The notes below the pieces were generated by a model. It was given only the letters and a program-made list of their open reading frames with translations, was not told the DNA's origin and ran no database searches. A program made the position numbers and the translations under genes. Shown piece after piece: positions 7,828-15,830 of a stretch of 18,858 nt of DNA. Within the stretch, counting starts at the first letter, position 1, and each line of letters opens with the position of its first letter. The stretch is from Clostridium sp. UBA6758 (lineage in GTDB: Bacteria; Bacillota; Clostridia; Clostridiales; Clostridiaceae), in NCBI GenBank assembly GCA_002453475.1, contig DKGY01000006.1:372-19229 (forward strand). Direction: 5' to 3'.

Positions 7828-9267
7828 ATGAAATCCGTATGGAGTGAAAGTTGTAACTTTAAAAAAAGAGAATCCTTAAATGGAGACATAGAAACAGAAG
7901 TAGCAGTTATAGGAGGTGGTATAGCAGGATTATTAACAGCCTACTTATTAAAGAAAAAAGGAATAAATGTAGTTGTAATCGAAGCTGAGGAGATTTGTAG
8001 CGGAAATACAAAAAATACTACTGCAAAGATAACTTCCCAACATTATTTAATTTATAATAAGTTAATTAAAGAATTTGGAGAAGATAAGGCAAGGCAATAT
8101 GCAAAGGCCAATGAATTAGCTATAAAAAAATATAAAGAAATAATTGAAGAAGAAAAGATTAAGTGCGATTTTGAAGAGAAGGATGCGTACGTATATACCT
8201 TGGATAATGTTAAGGCACTAGAAAATGAATTAGATGCAACGACTAAGCTGGGAATAAAAGCTAAGCTTTTAGAAAATACAGAGCTTCCTTTTCAGGTTAA
8301 GGCAGCTTTAAAGTTTTATAAGCAAGGTCAGTTTAATCCTCTTAAATTTTTAGAGGTTATTTCTGAAGATTTAACCATATATGAAAACACTAGGGCTTTA
8401 GAAATTAAAGAAGATTTAGTTGTTACAGATAAAGGGATGGTCGCTGCTAAGGCAATAGTAGTAGCTACTCATTATCCAATTATGAATACACCAGGATATT
8501 ACTTTTTAAGGATGCATCAGGAGAGGTCTTATGTTATAGCCTTAGAAAATGCTCAGGATGTCAATGGTATGTATATTGGTATTGATAACTGGGGATATTC
8601 CTTTAGAAACTATAAGGACTTACTATTGCTTGGTGGAGGTTCTCATAGAACTGGTAAGAATGAAGCTGGTGGCAAGTATGAAGAACTAAGACAGGTGGCG
8701 AGGGAGTTATATCCTAATGCTAAGGAAAAATATCATTGGTCGGCTCAAGACTGCATTCCTGTAGATGAGATACCTTACATAGGTCAATATTCTACTGAAA
8801 CTCCTAATTTATATGTGGCAACAGGATTCAAAAAGTGGGGTATGACATCTTCTATGGTGTCAGCTATGATTTTATCTGACATGATATCCGGAAAGAAAAA
8901 CGATTTTGCAGAGATATTTTCTCCTACAAGGTTTGATATGTCTGCATCAAGTAAAAATCTAAAACAGGATGTATTAGAAACTGCAAAGAATTTCATAGCA
9001 CAAAAAATTTATATTCCAAGTGAACAGGTAGAGAATGTTGAAACTGGTCATGGGGGAATTATAGAATATAAGGGAGAAAAGGTTGGAGTATACAAAGATA
9101 ATGAAGGAAATATATTTACTGTAACTACTAAATGTCCTCATTTAGGATGTGAACTTCAATGGAATCCTGATGAGTTATCATGGGATTGTCCATGTCATGG
9201 TTCAAGGTTTGATTACAAGGGTAATTGGATAGAAAGTCCAGCTATTAGGGGATTATTCCATGAATAA
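7828..9267 (+). CDS. FAD-dependent oxidoreductase with C-terminal Rieske [2Fe-2S] domain
   Basis: This 479-residue flavoprotein begins with a DAO-type Rossmann fold: VIGGGIAG with Gly29-Gly34, then VVVIEAE with Glu52 to hold the ADP ribose. The family segment NTTAKITSQH follows, and the flavin-domain C-terminal part is marked by WSAQDCIPVDEIPYIGQ and ATGFKKWGMTSS. A Rieske domain occupies about the last 80 residues. Its cluster ligands are Cys436-x-His438 and Cys454-x-x-His457, with Cys441 and Cys456 placed for the usual Rieske disulfide. Electrons probably pass between FAD and the iron-sulfur centre in one chain; the substrate is unknown. GAGGTGAT upstream of the ATG supports the start. Its last 8 bases overlap the next gene, implying coupled translation. 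No signal peptide or membrane helix is seen. Confidence 0.9.
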   Translation: MKSVWSESCNFKKRESLNGDIETEVAVIGGGIAGLLTAYLLKKKGINVVVIEAEEICSGNTKNTTAKITSQHYLIYNKLIKEFGEDKARQYAKANELAIKKYKEIIEEEKIKCDFEEKDAYVYTLDNVKALENELDATTKLGIKAKLLENTELPFQVKAALKFYKQGQFNPLKFLEVISEDLTIYENTRALEIKEDLVVTDKGMVAAKAIVVATHYPIMNTPGYYFLRMHQERSYVIALENAQDVNGMYIGIDNWGYSFRNYKDLLLLGGGSHRTGKNEAGGKYEELRQVARELYPNAKEKYHWSAQDCIPVDEIPYIGQYSTETPNLYVATGFKKWGMTSSMVSAMILSDMISGKKNDFAEIFSPTRFDMSASSKNLKQDVLETAKNFIAQKIYIPSEQVENVETGHGGIIEYKGEKVGVYKDNEGNIFTVTTKCPHLGCELQWNPDELSWDCPCHGSRFDYKGNWIESPAIRGLFHE

Positions 9268-10147
9268 AATTAAATGTTATACAAGAAAAAAAGATTTTTT
9301 TGAAGGCTGGTATTTTAAACATCAGAAAGGTGAGAATACTATATCTTTTATACCAGGTATAAATATTGACAGTAAGGGCAATAGATCAGCCTTTATACAG
9401 GTGATAACTAATAGAAATTCATATAATATAAATTATGGTTTTTCTAAGTTTATAGTTTATAAAGATAAATTAAAAATAAAAATTGGAGAGAGCACATTTT
9501 CTTCAAAGGGTGCTGAAATCCATATTAAGGATGAAAATCTAACTATAGATGGAAAAATAGAATATGATTCATTAACTCCGATAAAATATGATATTATGGG
9601 ACCCTTTGGTGTTATACCTTTTATGGAATGTAGCCATGGCATTATTAGTATATATCATAAGTTAAGAGGAAGATTGACTATTAATGGTGAAGAGATAGAT
9701 TTTAATGATGGGGTTGGGTATATTGAAACAGATAGAGGCAATTCTTTCCCTAAAACTTATTTATGGACCCAGTGCAATGATTTTAAGGGTGAAAATATAT
9801 CTATAATGGCAGCTATAGCAGATATACCTTTTATGGGATTGAATTTTAAAGGGTGTATATGTGTTGTATATTACAAAGGAAGAGAATATAGATTAGCCAC
9901 CTATAACGGGGTTAGAATTCTTAAACATAATTGTAAGTCATTAATCCTAAAAAGAGGTAAGTATGAACTAGATATAAAAATTACCAATGAAAATCCACAA
10001 AAGTTATTAGCACCTTCAAGTGGAAATATGTGCAGAACTATTCATGAAAATACAGCTTGCTCAGCTAACTTTAAGTTTTATATAGAGAATAATTTAGTCT
10101 TTGATATAGAAAGTGACAACTGTAGTTTTGAATATGTGGATAAATAG
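9260..10147 (+). CDS. Tocopherol cyclase-family protein, function in this host unknown
   Basis: This 295-residue protein has the hallmarks of the tocopherol cyclase family: FFEGWYFKHQ near the N-terminus (about residues 13-22), GPFGVIPFMECSHG in the middle and GVGYIETDRGNSFPKTYLW (about 151-169), with many short beta strands as in a lipocalin-like fold. Plant and cyanobacterial members close the chromanol ring of vitamin E. A clostridium is not expected to make tocopherol, so the substrate must differ. The ATG lies inside the 3' end of the flavo-Rieske gene (8-base overlap), with AGGGGAT upstream, so the two are very probably made together and may act on the same lipid-like or isoprenoid compound; that last point is inference. 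Confidence 0.82.
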   Translation: MNKIKCYTRKKDFFEGWYFKHQKGENTISFIPGINIDSKGNRSAFIQVITNRNSYNINYGFSKFIVYKDKLKIKIGESTFSSKGAEIHIKDENLTIDGKIEYDSLTPIKYDIMGPFGVIPFMECSHGIISIYHKLRGRLTINGEEIDFNDGVGYIETDRGNSFPKTYLWTQCNDFKGENISIMAAIADIPFMGLNFKGCICVVYYKGREYRLATYNGVRILKHNCKSLILKRGKYELDIKITNENPQKLLAPSSGNMCRTIHENTACSANFKFYIENNLVFDIESDNCSFEYVDK

Positions 10148-10194
10148 AATTAAAAACAACCATGTATTTGTTAATATAAATTGAATTTAAAATC

Positions 10195-10239
10195 AATATT
10201 AAACTAGCGCTTAAAATATTAAAGTGCTAGTTTAATATT
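10195..10239 (+). terminator. Long hairpin after the tocopherol cyclase-family gene, probable terminator
   Basis: AATATTAAACTAGCGCTT (10195-10212) pairs with AAGTGCTAGTTTAATATT (10222-10239), an 18-base-pair stem with one G-T wobble and a 9-base loop. Only a short TTTT follows within ATATTTTAG, so termination may be moderate. The symmetry would also allow action on the other strand. Confidence 0.65.
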
Positions 10240-10322
10240 TTAGAAAAATTAATTGTTCATAAATACATATCTATGTGATATATTAAAATAACAGCAAAAA
10301 AATCTATATGGGGGAGTTATTC

Positions 10323-11108
10323 ATGGTATTTTATTTTTCAGGAACAGGAAATTCTTTATACGTAGCGAAAAACTTGTCTGATAACCACGGTGAAGAATTA
10401 ATTTCAATATCAAAAGAGATGAAACAAGATAAAGATTTTTACTAGTATAACTTAAAGGCAGGAGAAAAAGTAATTTTTGTTTACCCTATCTATGCTTGGT
10501 CACCACCAGCACCAGTAGTTAAATTCATTAGTAAGTTAAAATTAAATAACTATAAGAATAATTATTTAACAGCAGTAGTGACCTGTGGTGAGAATATAGG
10601 AAATAACATGAATATACTAGGTAAAAAGCTAGGCTCTAAGGGGTTAAAGTTAAATAGTGGATTTTCAATTGTCATGCCTAATAATTATATTATCCTTGGA
10701 AAAGCAGATGAAGATGATATTGTGAATAGAAAGATGTCTGAGGCTTTAGAGACGCTAGGGGAAATAAACAATCTTATAAGTAATAAAGTGAAGGATGTGT
10801 TTAAGGTTGAAAAAGGGCCTATGCCTAAAATTATGACAGCTATAGCTAATCCTATATTTAATAAGCTAGCTATAAACACTAAAAAGTTTCGTGTTACAGA
10901 TGATTGTATAGGGTGTAAGCTTTGTGAACAAGTATGCAATACTAAATGTATTAAGGTTGATAAAGTTCCTAAATGGGGAGATAACTGCTGCCAATGTTTA
11001 GCATGTATAAGTTATTGTCCTAAGGAAGCCATCCAATATGGAAAATCTACAACTAATAAAAAGAAATATAGAAATCCTAAAATTGCTGTAAGTGAAATGA
11101 ATATATAA
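10323..11108 (+). pseudogene. EFR1-type flavodoxin/ferredoxin protein, interrupted by an in-frame TAG
   Basis: The original start is ATG 10323, preceded by GGGGAG. The frame opens with MVFYFSGTGNSLYVAK, a typical flavodoxin FMN-binding loop, and stops at TAG 10443-10445 (codon 41). Beyond it, the same frame continues without another stop to 11108 with clear family features: VIFVYPIYAWSPP, then two ferredoxin motifs, CIGCKLCEQVC (from Cys195) and CCQCLACISYCP. An intact copy would be about 261 residues, the usual EFR1 size, and would carry electrons using FMN and two [4Fe-4S] clusters. A restart at GTG 10578 would lack the FMN loop and has no ribosome binding site. I call it a pseudogene; a sequencing error or stop-codon readthrough are the alternatives. 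Confidence 0.8.
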
Positions 11109-11188
11109 CTGAATAAGAATTCTATAAAGCTTAATGAACTACTTAAAAACTTCCTTTATTGTTGCAATCTTACCTTTTAAAATGTGTA

Positions 11189-11202
11189 TATAATTCTATA
11201 AT
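11189..11202 (+). promoter_or_regulatory. Possible -10 region for the beta-propeller gene
   Basis: TATAAT occurs twice in a row, at 11189-11194 and 11197-11202, about 50 bases upstream of the ATG at 11247. No good -35 box lies 16-18 bases further up; TTGCAA at 11162-11167 is 21 bases from the first. Weak support. Confidence 0.3.
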
Positions 11203-11246
11203 AAAAATAACAATAAGAGTACCAAATTTAAAAGGAGAGTTTATAC

Positions 11247-12581
11247 ATGAAAAACTTATTTAAGGGTATTTTTGTATTACTTATTTTGAGCTTCATATTA
11301 TGTGGTACAGCTTTTGCTAAGGAGAGAAGTTATATTTTAACTGGGAGAAAAGAAGATAAGAAAATAGAGGTTGCAGTAGTTATAAAAGATGATGGTATTT
11401 GGGCAGTGAATATTAATAATTCTTCAGAAAAAATAATGCTTAATATGGGTGATTATAGAGAGCCAATTATAAGTGAGAATGGATATGTAGCCTATAGAGA
11501 TATTAAGAATAGCTTGTATATAACCAAAATAGATTTTGGTAAAAAGGTAGATAATACTATTAAGGTAGATGACAATATTACTGCTTATCAATGGAATAAG
11601 GATGGAAATTTAATTTATTCTATGTCTACAGGAGGAGCATATATATTTGGAGTTAAAGATAAAACCAAAGAAGTGTTGACTGAAGGATAAGAGTTTTATA
11701 CACAAATTTTATTAGGAAGAGATAACTCTTTATTTGCAGTAAAGAATATCATGAAAAAAAGTAATTCGGATAATTATCAGTTACCTTTAGGAGTAGTTAA
11801 ATTAAACTTAGTATCTAAGAAAGAAAAAGTAGTGGTACCATATATACCTATAAATTCTCAGAATGGTGATTTAGGGTTGGATCCAAAGATGGCTGCCATC
11901 TCTATTAATGGAGTTAATTTAATTGTTTGGTGTAGGCCTAATTCTGCATCTATTACAGCAGATGGAGTGCCTATAGGAATTTACAATGATGAAAGTAACA
12001 AATGTAAAGAAGTACTTAATGAAGAAATTATAGTTCTAACTTATGAGGATATGATGTCTGTATCACCTACAGATGATAATTTAGTAGCTATTATAAATGG
12101 AGCATATAGGTTTATGAACGTAGATAAAACTTTAGGAATCTTTAATGTAGAGGATGAAAGCTTTAAAAAAGTCACTAAGGATGGAGAAGTAGCTATGACA
12201 CCTAGCTATTCTAGTGACGGTAAAAAGATAATATATTCTGCTTCAACTTATAGTGAAAATCTTCAGCAGTGGGTACAATCAGATAATCAACATATCTATG
12301 AAGTAGATTTAGAGAATGATGAAATAACTAAATTAACTAATTCAGAATCAGGATGGGATTTTTATCCTAGATATATCAATAATGATAATGAATTTATATT
12401 TATAAGAAAAGATAAAGAAAATAAACTTTCTTTAATTAAAGGGAAGAAGGGGGAAAAGGAACAGATTATAATTGATGGCATTTTAAATACGGATGACAGT
12501 GCACCTATCGATGAGTATTATTGGTATTACGGACATTACGATATTAAGAAGGTATTCCATAATATGAAAATAACTCAATGA
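11247..12581 (+). pseudogene. Secreted TolB-like beta-propeller protein, interrupted by an in-frame TAA
   Basis: The gene starts at ATG 11247 after AAAGGAGAG and encodes a signal peptide ending near TAFA (about residue 24). After 147 codons it stops at TAA 11688-11690. The same frame then continues without further stops to 12581, so the two halves belong to one original gene of about 444 codons. Propeller-type repeats are visible, such as TPSYSSDGKKIIYSAS and the later FYPRYINNDNEFIFIRKD, resembling TolB/PD40 repeats. The function is unknown; such proteins often bind partners outside the cell. The start of the second half at ATG 11751 has no convincing ribosome binding site and would lack a signal peptide. 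Alternatives are a sequencing error or a secreted 147-residue fragment. Confidence 0.75.
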
Positions 12582-12640
12582 TTTGAATTTATAATATTTA
12601 GGCACTGAGATATACATAAGAGGGAAGGGTAGAAAAATTT

Positions 12641-13843
12641 ATGGAATTGACATTAGACATATTTCAAACAATGGCATTAGCTTCTATGGTATTTTATTTG
12701 GGAAAATACTTAAAGACAAAAATATCCATATTATCAAAGTATTGCATACCAGCTCCGGTGGTAGGAGGTCTTATTTTTGCAATACTGATGCTTATATTTA
12801 GGCTTACAGGATTTATAACTATTAATTTAGATACAACTCTACAAAATGTTTTTATGACTGCATTTTTTACTAGTGTTGGATTTACGGCCAGTATTAAAAT
12901 ATTAAAAAAGGGTGGTATAAAAGTAGTAACATTTTTAATTCTATCAGCTCTTTTAGTAATTCTACAAAATATAGTTGGTGTTTCTCTAGCAACTTTGTTT
13001 AATTTGGAACCCTTATTAGGAATTTGTACAGGATCTATTCCTATGGTAGGTGGTCATGGTACAGCAGGATCTTTTGGGCCGATTCTAGAAGAAATGGGAA
13101 TTGCAGGCGCAACTACTGTATCCTTTGCGTCTGCGACCTTTGGGCTAGTAATGGGAAGTATAATTGGTGGATTTATTGCTAGAACACTAATTATACGTCA
13201 TAACCTTAAGACACCTATTATGGGTGAAGATAATGATAGCTCTATTCCACTAGGCGATTTTAATGAAGACAATCAAGATATACTATGTCACAAAAGATTA
13301 ATGTTAGGTGCATCTTGGATTTTTATAGCAATGGGAATAGGCTCTGTAATATCTAATTTCATTCAGGGGATAGGGTTAACTTTCCCATCTTATATCGGAG
13401 CTATGCTTGTAGCAGCAATTATAAGAAATATTTGTGATGCTACAAAGACTGAGCTAGTGGAAAAAGAAATTGAAAATATTGGAGGTATTAGTCTATCATT
13501 CTTTTTATCTATGGCTCTCATGGGATTAAAATTATGGGAACTACTTGATTTAGCAATTCCTATGGTTGTTATGCTATTTGCACAAACAATTCTTATAGGA
13601 TTATTTACCTACTTCATAACCTTTCGAGTTATGGGTAGAGATTATGAGGCAGCGGTTTTTGCATCTGCTAATTGTGGATTTGGAATGGGAGCTACACCTA
13701 ATGCTGTAGCTAATATGGATGCACTTTCAACTAAATTTGGATTTGCACCTACCCCATATTTTGTAGTACCAATTGTAGGATGCTTATTTATTGATTTCGT
13801 AAATTCAGCAATTATTACATTATTTATAAATATAATTCATTGA
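12641..13843 (+). CDS. gltS: Sodium/glutamate symporter, GltS family
   Basis: This 400-residue membrane protein imports glutamate with Na+. About ten hydrophobic segments are visible in two related halves, as in the ESS/GltS family. The first half carries PMVGGHGTAGSFGPIL (about residues 136-151). The second carries the matching re-entrant motif GFGMGATPNAVANMDAL (about 347-363). The length equals that of E. coli GltS. The start is supported by AGGGAAGGG upstream, with rather long spacing. A TATAAT at 12590-12595 lacks a good -35 box, so the promoter is uncertain and readthrough from the broken propeller gene is possible. Its terminator at 13899 separates it from pepD, although the two may serve the same glutamate/peptide economy. 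Confidence 0.92.
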   Translation: MELTLDIFQTMALASMVFYLGKYLKTKISILSKYCIPAPVVGGLIFAILMLIFRLTGFITINLDTTLQNVFMTAFFTSVGFTASIKILKKGGIKVVTFLILSALLVILQNIVGVSLATLFNLEPLLGICTGSIPMVGGHGTAGSFGPILEEMGIAGATTVSFASATFGLVMGSIIGGFIARTLIIRHNLKTPIMGEDNDSSIPLGDFNEDNQDILCHKRLMLGASWIFIAMGIGSVISNFIQGIGLTFPSYIGAMLVAAIIRNICDATKTELVEKEIENIGGISLSFFLSMALMGLKLWELLDLAIPMVVMLFAQTILIGLFTYFITFRVMGRDYEAAVFASANCGFGMGATPNAVANMDALSTKFGFAPTPYFVVPIVGCLFIDFVNSAIITLFINIIH

Positions 13844-13898
13844 AGCTATGAATATAAGTTATCATAGAGTAGAGATACAATAAAATATTAAAATATAA

Positions 13899-13948
13899 AA
13901 GAAAAAGCAATATACTTTTGAAATGTAAATAGTATGTTGCTTTTTCTT
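13899..13948 (+). terminator. Rho-independent terminator after gltS, possibly bidirectional
   Basis: AAGAAAAAGCAATATAC (13899-13915) pairs with GTATGTTGCTTTTTCTT (13932-13948), with one wobble pair and a 16-base loop. The right arm ends in the T run and the left arm is A-rich, as in bidirectional terminators. Confidence 0.82.
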
Positions 13949-14046
13949 AACTTAAAATGTAAGAAATTAAATCTTAAAAGATATAATAATAGAAAACTTA
14001 AATAGATTTTATATGAATTTTTTATAGATATTTATATTTATATCTG

Positions 14047-14075
14047 TTGACTTTGTAGATTTATAAGTATAAAAT
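14047..14075 (+). promoter_or_regulatory. Sigma-A-type promoter of pepD
   Basis: TTGACT (14047-14052), a 17-base spacer and TAAAAT (14070-14075). It would give an mRNA leader of about 95 bases before the ATG at 14176. Confidence 0.6.
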
Positions 14076-14175
14076 TAACCTTAAATCATAAGTTAATCAA
14101 CACAATATGTCGAATTACGGAATATATTGTTGCAACTTACATTGCATAATAAATACAAATAATGGAGGGATTTTT

Positions 14176-15618
14176 ATGTCTATATTAAATGGAATAAATC
14201 CAGAAAAAGTTCTTGGTTATTTTGAAGAATTAACTAAAATACCTCATGGTTCAGGTAATGAAAAGGTTATCAGTAATTATCTAGCTAATTTTGGTAAAGA
14301 AAGAGGATTTGTAGTAATACAAGATGATGAGTTAAACGTAATTATTAAAAAACCTGCTACGCAGGGATATGAAAATGCACCAGTAGTAACAATCCAAGGT
14401 CATATGGACATGGTTTGCGAAAAGAATAAGGATAAGGTACATGATTTTGAAAATGATCCATTAGAGCTTAGAATCGATGGAGACTATCTTTATGCTAATG
14501 GAACAACACTAGGAGCAGATAATGGAATAGCAGTAGCTTATGGATTAGCTATTTTAGATTCAAAAGAGTTAAAACATCCTGCTATAGAATTATTTGTTAC
14601 TACAGGTGAAGAGACAGGTATGTATGGAGCTATAGCAGTAGATCCTAAAAATCTTGATGGAAAAATATTATTAAACATTGACTCAGAGGAAGAAGGAATA
14701 TTCCTTGTAAGCTGTGCTGGTGGAGTTACTAACTATGTGAATATAAATACTCAATGGGAAGATGCCTCTAATGAAGTTTTAAAACTAGAAGTTAAAGGCT
14801 TAAAAGGCGGACACTCTGGTATGGAAATAATAAAACAAAGAGGAAATGCTAATAAACTTATGGGAAGATTATTAAATGCTATAGACAAAGAAGTAGATTT
14901 TAATATTTCTCATATAAGTGGAGGCGCTAAAAATAATGCAATTCCTCGTGAAGCAGAAGCTACAATTACAGTAGCAGCTAAAGATGTAGAAAAAGTTAAA
15001 GAAATAGCTACAAAATCATTAGAAATATTTAAAACTGAGTTAAGAATACAAGATCCAGATGTAACTGTAATAGTTGAAAAATCAGAAGCTAGCAAACAAT
15101 TAACTAAGGAAGTAACTGAAAAAATAGTTTCTTATTTAGTAGTGGCTCCAAATGGAATTCAAACTATGAGTGAGGATATTAAAGGCTTAGTTGAAAGTAG
15201 TCTTAACTTAGGCGTAATAGAGTTTAGTGAAGAAAAAGTTACTTTCATTTCTGCTGTAAGAAGTTCTGTAAAAACATTGAAAAATGCAATTACAGATAGA
15301 ATTGATATAGTAGCAAAATTAGTTGGAGCTGAAGTTATTAATGATTCAGATTACCCAGAATGGCAATATGAACCAAACTCACCAATAAGAGATTTATGTA
15401 TAGAAACATATAAAAATGTTGCTGGTGAAGAGCCAAAAATAGATGCTATCCATGCAGGACTTGAATGTGGACTTTTAAAAGAAAAAATGCCAGATGTGGA
15501 TATGATAAGCTTTGGACCAAATCTATTTGATGTACACACTCCAAATGAACATATGAGTATATCATCTGTTGAAAGAGTATGGAACTTCATAAAAGCATTA
15601 TTAGAAAATATTAAATAA
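14176..15618 (+). CDS. pepD: Aminoacyl-histidine (Xaa-His) dipeptidase PepD, M20C family
   Basis: This 480-residue cytoplasmic metallopeptidase cleaves dipeptides such as Xaa-His. Metal and catalytic residues sit where expected for M20 enzymes: GHMD (His76, Asp78), GADNG (Asp115 bridging), EETG (Glu145, Glu146), NIDSEEEG (Asp169) and HTPNEH (His454-His459) near the end. A dimerisation or lid domain lies between, with GLKGGHSGMEI at its start. Length and spacing match E. coli PepD within a few residues. I start at ATG 14176, 6 bases after GGAGGG, because the protein then begins MSILNGINPEKVLGYFEEL like the family; 23 more codons are open upstream but have no ribosome binding site. The OPT peptide transporter follows, fitting a peptide-utilisation role. 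Confidence 0.94.
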   Translation: MSILNGINPEKVLGYFEELTKIPHGSGNEKVISNYLANFGKERGFVVIQDDELNVIIKKPATQGYENAPVVTIQGHMDMVCEKNKDKVHDFENDPLELRIDGDYLYANGTTLGADNGIAVAYGLAILDSKELKHPAIELFVTTGEETGMYGAIAVDPKNLDGKILLNIDSEEEGIFLVSCAGGVTNYVNINTQWEDASNEVLKLEVKGLKGGHSGMEIIKQRGNANKLMGRLLNAIDKEVDFNISHISGGAKNNAIPREAEATITVAAKDVEKVKEIATKSLEIFKTELRIQDPDVTVIVEKSEASKQLTKEVTEKIVSYLVVAPNGIQTMSEDIKGLVESSLNLGVIEFSEEKVTFISAVRSSVKTLKNAITDRIDIVAKLVGAEVINDSDYPEWQYEPNSPIRDLCIETYKNVAGEEPKIDAIHAGLECGLLKEKMPDVDMISFGPNLFDVHTPNEHMSISSVERVWNFIKALLENIK

Positions 15619-15674
15619 ATACTAAATAAATACCTAGAGTTAATTTTACTTTAGATATTTAAGATAAAAAATTG

Positions 15675-15800
15675 GGCATCCTGGGAAGTACTAATTAATG
15701 TGTTTATATCTTTATTAAGATTATTGATACAAGATGAAGATATAGTTTCATGATAAATTTAACTTTAAAACATATAAATTAGAGACTTCTTTAGGGTGCC
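15675..15800 (+). promoter_or_regulatory. Possible long-range RNA pairing in the OPT transporter leader
   Basis: GGCATCCT (15675-15682) can pair with AGGGTGCC (15793-15800), eight base pairs with one G-U. Both are islands of G/C in very AT-rich sequence. The second arm ends 15 bases before the ribosome binding site AAGGAGG (15816-15822). It could close a structured leader, but I recognise no riboswitch class or T-box motif. Low confidence. Confidence 0.25.
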
Positions 15801-15830
15801 TTGTTTAAGAAGAAAAAGGAGGAAAAGTTA

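Larger units (their letters stand above)
13844..14175. other. Intergenic region between gltS and pepD
   Basis: This 332-base stretch holds the gltS terminator (13899-13948), the pepD promoter (14047-14075) and the pepD ribosome binding site GGAGGG (14164-14169). An in-frame ATG at 14107 has no ribosome binding site and is not the pepD start. Nothing else is recognised. Confidence 0.5.

Noticed and set aside
14107..14175. N-terminal extension of PepD from ATG 14107.
   Set aside because: No ribosome binding site, no family likeness; GGAGGG directly before ATG 14176 gives the normal PepD start.
15634..15654. CTAGAGT/ACTTTAG hairpin just after pepD.
   Set aside because: Seven pairs with a wobble, AT-rich, and no following T run. 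Too weak to call a terminator.
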